From Collinsella sp. (GTDB lineage Bacteria; Actinomycetota; Coriobacteriia; Coriobacteriales; Coriobacteriaceae), in contig DXMX01000059.1 of assembly GCA_019413955.1 (NCBI GenBank), forward strand, positions 1-7,698: 7,698 nt of DNA, written 5' to 3'. Below are positions 5,945-7,698 of the stretch, piece after piece. Every line of letters begins with the position of its first letter. Position 1 is the stretch's first letter. The translations under genes were made by a program, and so were the position numbers. The notes under the pieces were generated by a model. The model searched no databases. It saw only the letters and a program-made list of their open reading frames with translations, and was not told where the DNA came from.

Positions 5945-7456
5945 ATGGCTACGTTCTTTCCCGGTGAGTCCCACACGTTTTCGGAGTATCTGCTGGTCCC
6001 TGGTTACTCGTCCTCGCAGTGCATCCCCAACAACGTCTCTCTTAAGACGCCGCTGACCCGCTTTAAGCGCGGTGAGAAGCCGGCAATCACCCTGAACATC
6101 CCCATGGTTTCCGCCATCATGCAGTCCGTCTCGGGCGTCGACATGGGTGTCGCGCTCGCTACCGAGGGTGGCCTGTCCTTCATTTACGGTTCCCAGAGCG
6201 CCGAGTCCGAGGCCGCCATGGTCAAGGCCGTCAAGGATCACAAGGCCGGTTTCGTTCAGTCTGATTCCACGCTGACCCCCGACATGACCATGGAGCAGGT
6301 CATCGAGCTCAAGGAGAAGACCGGCCACTCCACCATGCCGGTTACCGACGACGGCACTCCCAAGGGTAAGCTCCTGGGCATCGTCACCAGCCGTGACTAT
6401 CGCCCCAGTCGCGATGACCACCAGACGAAGGTCTCCGAGTTCATGACCCCGCGTGAGCAGCTCATCGTGGGCGACAAGATCATCAGCCTCAAGGTTGCCA
6501 ACGACGTCATCTGGGACAACAAGCTCAACGCCCTGCCCATCGTCGACGACTACGATCACCTGATGGGCATCGTCTTCCGCAAGGACTACGACAGCCACAA
6601 GACCAACCCCAACGAGCTGCTCGATAACGACAAGCGCTACATGGTCGGCGCCGGTATCAACACCCGCGACTATGCCGAGCGCGTCCCGCTGCTCATTGAG
6701 GCCGGTGCCGACGTTCTGTGCATCGACTCCTCCGAGGGCTTTAGCGAGTGGCAGAAGCGCACCATCGAGTGGATCCGTGCCAACTACGGCGAGGACGTCA
6801 AGGTCGGTGCCGGTAACGTCGTCGACGCCGAGGGCTTCCGCTTCCTGGCCGACTGCGGCGCCGACTTCATCAAGGTCGGTATCGGCGGCGGTTCCATCTG
6901 CATCACCCGTGAGACCAAGGGTATCGGCCGCGGCCAGGCCACTGCGCTGATCGATGTCTGCCGTGCTCGCGACGAGTACTACGAGGAGACCGGCGTCTAC
7001 GTGCCCGTTTGCTCCGATGGCGGTATCGTCTACGACTACCACATGACGCTCGCCCTTGCCATGGGTGCCGACTTTATGATGCTGGGCCGTTACTTCGCTC
7101 GCTTTGACGAGAGCCCGACCGAGCGCGTCAACGTCAACGGCCAGTACATGAAGGAGTACTGGGGCGAGGGTTCTGCGCGTGCCCGCAACTGGCAGCGCTA
7201 CGACCTGGGCGGCGCCGCGAAGCTCAGCTTCGTCGAAGGCGTCGACTCTTACGTTCCCTACGCCGGCTCCCTCAAGGACGGCGTGGACGGCACGCTCTAC
7301 AAGGTCAAGTCCACGATGTGCAACTGCGGTGCCCTCTCGATCCCCGAGCTCCAGGAAAAGGCACGCCTAACGCTGGTCAGCTCCACCTCCATCGTCGAAG
7401 GCGGCGCCCACGACGTTGTCGTCAAGGATTCCCAGCAGAGCGTCAGCTACCGCTAA
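5945..7456 (+). CDS. guaB: IMP dehydrogenase
   Basis: Cytoplasmic enzyme that oxidises IMP to XMP with NAD+, the committed step of GMP synthesis; it works as a tetramer. The 503-residue protein is complete. A (beta/alpha)8 barrel is interrupted at about residues 105-220 by two CBS modules (TLTPDMTMEQVIELKEKTG and VSEFMTPREQLIVGDK mark their starts). Catalytic residues are present: Asp261 in CIDSSEG, Cys319 in GGGSICITRE, and the flap dyad Arg418-Tyr419 in NWQRYD. The GIGGGSICITRE..GIGRGQ loop and the C-terminal CNCGALSIPELQEKA and SIVEGGAHDV blocks place it in the subgroup that includes the Tritrichomonas foetus enzyme, rather than the E. coli type with GPGSICTTR. GMP reductase is unlikely because full CBS modules and the Arg-Tyr flap are present. 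The start ATG has AAGGAG ending four bases upstream. It appears monocistronic, with a terminator at 7616-7650. Confidence 0.96.
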   Translation: MATFFPGESHTFSEYLLVPGYSSSQCIPNNVSLKTPLTRFKRGEKPAITLNIPMVSAIMQSVSGVDMGVALATEGGLSFIYGSQSAESEAAMVKAVKDHKAGFVQSDSTLTPDMTMEQVIELKEKTGHSTMPVTDDGTPKGKLLGIVTSRDYRPSRDDHQTKVSEFMTPREQLIVGDKIISLKVANDVIWDNKLNALPIVDDYDHLMGIVFRKDYDSHKTNPNELLDNDKRYMVGAGINTRDYAERVPLLIEAGADVLCIDSSEGFSEWQKRTIEWIRANYGEDVKVGAGNVVDAEGFRFLADCGADFIKVGIGGGSICITRETKGIGRGQATALIDVCRARDEYYEETGVYVPVCSDGGIVYDYHMTLALAMGADFMMLGRYFARFDESPTERVNVNGQYMKEYWGEGSARARNWQRYDLGGAAKLSFVEGVDSYVPYAGSLKDGVDGTLYKVKSTMCNCGALSIPELQEKARLTLVSSTSIVEGGAHDVVVKDSQQSVSYR

Positions 7457-7461
7457 GCGGC

Positions 7462-7555
7462 TTTCCCAAGCACCGCACCTTGCCGTTCAAACCGTCGCTC
7501 GCGTACCAAAGTACGCGTCGCTCCTCTTTCACGGCAATCTGCGGCACTTGGAAAA
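7462..7555. repeat. 94-bp imperfect palindromic element downstream of guaB
   Basis: Bases 7462-7486 and 7531-7555 are inverted copies with 20 of 25 positions matching. At the centre, CGCGTAC at 7500-7506 pairs perfectly with GTACGCG at 7511-7517 around CAAA. A further copy of the outer arm, GTGCTTGG at 7563-7570, can also pair with CCAAGCAC at 7466-7473. No gene is visible here. The shape suits a REP- or MITE-like dispersed palindrome or a structured 3' UTR. Copies elsewhere in the genome cannot be checked from this window. Confidence 0.65.
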
Positions 7556-7615
7556 CCCGACCGTGCTTGGACGGGTAACAATTAGCGGTTGATTCACAAC
7601 CACGTTATTTAGATA

Positions 7616-7660
7616 AAGCGAGATGCCTGCAAGTCGCAGGCATCTCGCTTGTTGTATTTG
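7616..7660 (+). terminator. Rho-independent terminator after guaB, possibly bidirectional
   Basis: AAGCGAGATGCCTGC at 7616-7630 pairs perfectly over 15 bp with 7636-7650 across the loop AAGTC. The tail GTTGTATTT is T-rich but broken. On the other strand the stem is followed by TATCTAAATAACG, also T-rich near the stem, so it may stop transcription from both sides. Between it and the palindromic element, bases 7571-7615 are AT-richer with no recognisable feature. Confidence 0.85.
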
Positions 7661-7667
7661 CTATCAT
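7659..7667 (+). promoter_or_regulatory. Candidate extended -10 promoter reading out of the window
   Basis: TGCTATCAT at 7659-7667 is an extended -10 (TGn plus TATCAT, 5/6). It lies right after the terminator and probably drives a gene beyond base 7698. The -10 hexamer is the same as that of the repressor promoter at 65-70. No convincing -35 is present, because the required positions fall in the terminator stem. Confidence 0.4.
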
Positions 7668-7698
7668 CATGCGAGTTAACGATGTGGCGGGGCGTTCT

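Noticed and set aside
5928..6056. A short frame (MEKGETW...) starting 17 bases before guaB and overlapping it out of frame, a possible leader peptide
   Set aside because: It has no ribosome site of its own, it runs far into guaB, and its Arg/Ser-rich translation looks like an out-of-frame shadow.
5846..7042. A 398-codon open frame on the minus strand opposite guaB
   Set aside because: Its low-complexity Val/Asp/Gly/Leu-rich translation mirrors GC-rich guaB codons, has no domain, and would overlap the guaB promoter.
7669..7698. ATG at 7669 opening a frame (MRVNDVAGRS) to the window edge, a possible partial gene
   Set aside because: No ribosome site precedes it, the predicted transcription start near 7674 lies after it, and only ten codons are visible.

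Overview
The window is GC-rich bacterial DNA with short intergenic gaps. Its contents are a LacI-regulated sucrose phosphotransferase module, a PLP-fold protein, a small ModE-type regulator and an IMP dehydrogenase. Codon use and gene types suggest a gut actinobacterium of class Coriobacteriia, Collinsella-like. This is an inference from the look of the proteins, not from any marker gene.

Left part (1-4390): the window opens with a perfect 41-bp inverted repeat around a 4-nt loop, and each end carries a LacI/CcpA-type operator. Next come a LacI-family repressor (102-1082), two identical 14-bp operators (1171-1184, 1197-1210), a sucrose-type PTS EIIBC permease (1267-2667), a small hairpin, and a GH32 sucrose-6-phosphate hydrolase (2775-4316). 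A strong intrinsic terminator closes the module (4355-4390). Read together, sucrose is taken up and phosphorylated by ScrA with an EIIA made elsewhere. ScrB cleaves the sucrose-6-phosphate. The repressor shuts both its own promoter and scrAB when the inducer is absent. No fructokinase or EIIA domain is present here.

Middle part (4391-5944): a Cys/Met-metabolism PLP-fold protein (4413-5417) lacks the N-terminal arm and has Arg where the Schiff-base Lys should be, so it may be a pseudoenzyme. It converges on, and overlaps by 11 bp, a minus-strand ModE-type winged-helix protein (5407-5751) with no molybdate-binding domain. The 193-bp gap between that gene and guaB holds overlapping divergent promoter candidates and a guaB leader with mutually exclusive GC-rich pairings.

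Right part (5945-7698): a complete 503-aa IMP dehydrogenase whose catalytic residues fall at the same numbers as in the Tritrichomonas foetus enzyme. It is followed by a 94-bp imperfect palindrome, a 15-bp-stem terminator and an extended -10 promoter pointing out of the window.

I see no RNA gene, CRISPR array, transposase or phage gene. Nothing here is convincingly a new multi-gene system. The most notable items are the opening palindrome, the lysine-less PLP protein, the guaB leader and the palindromic element after guaB.
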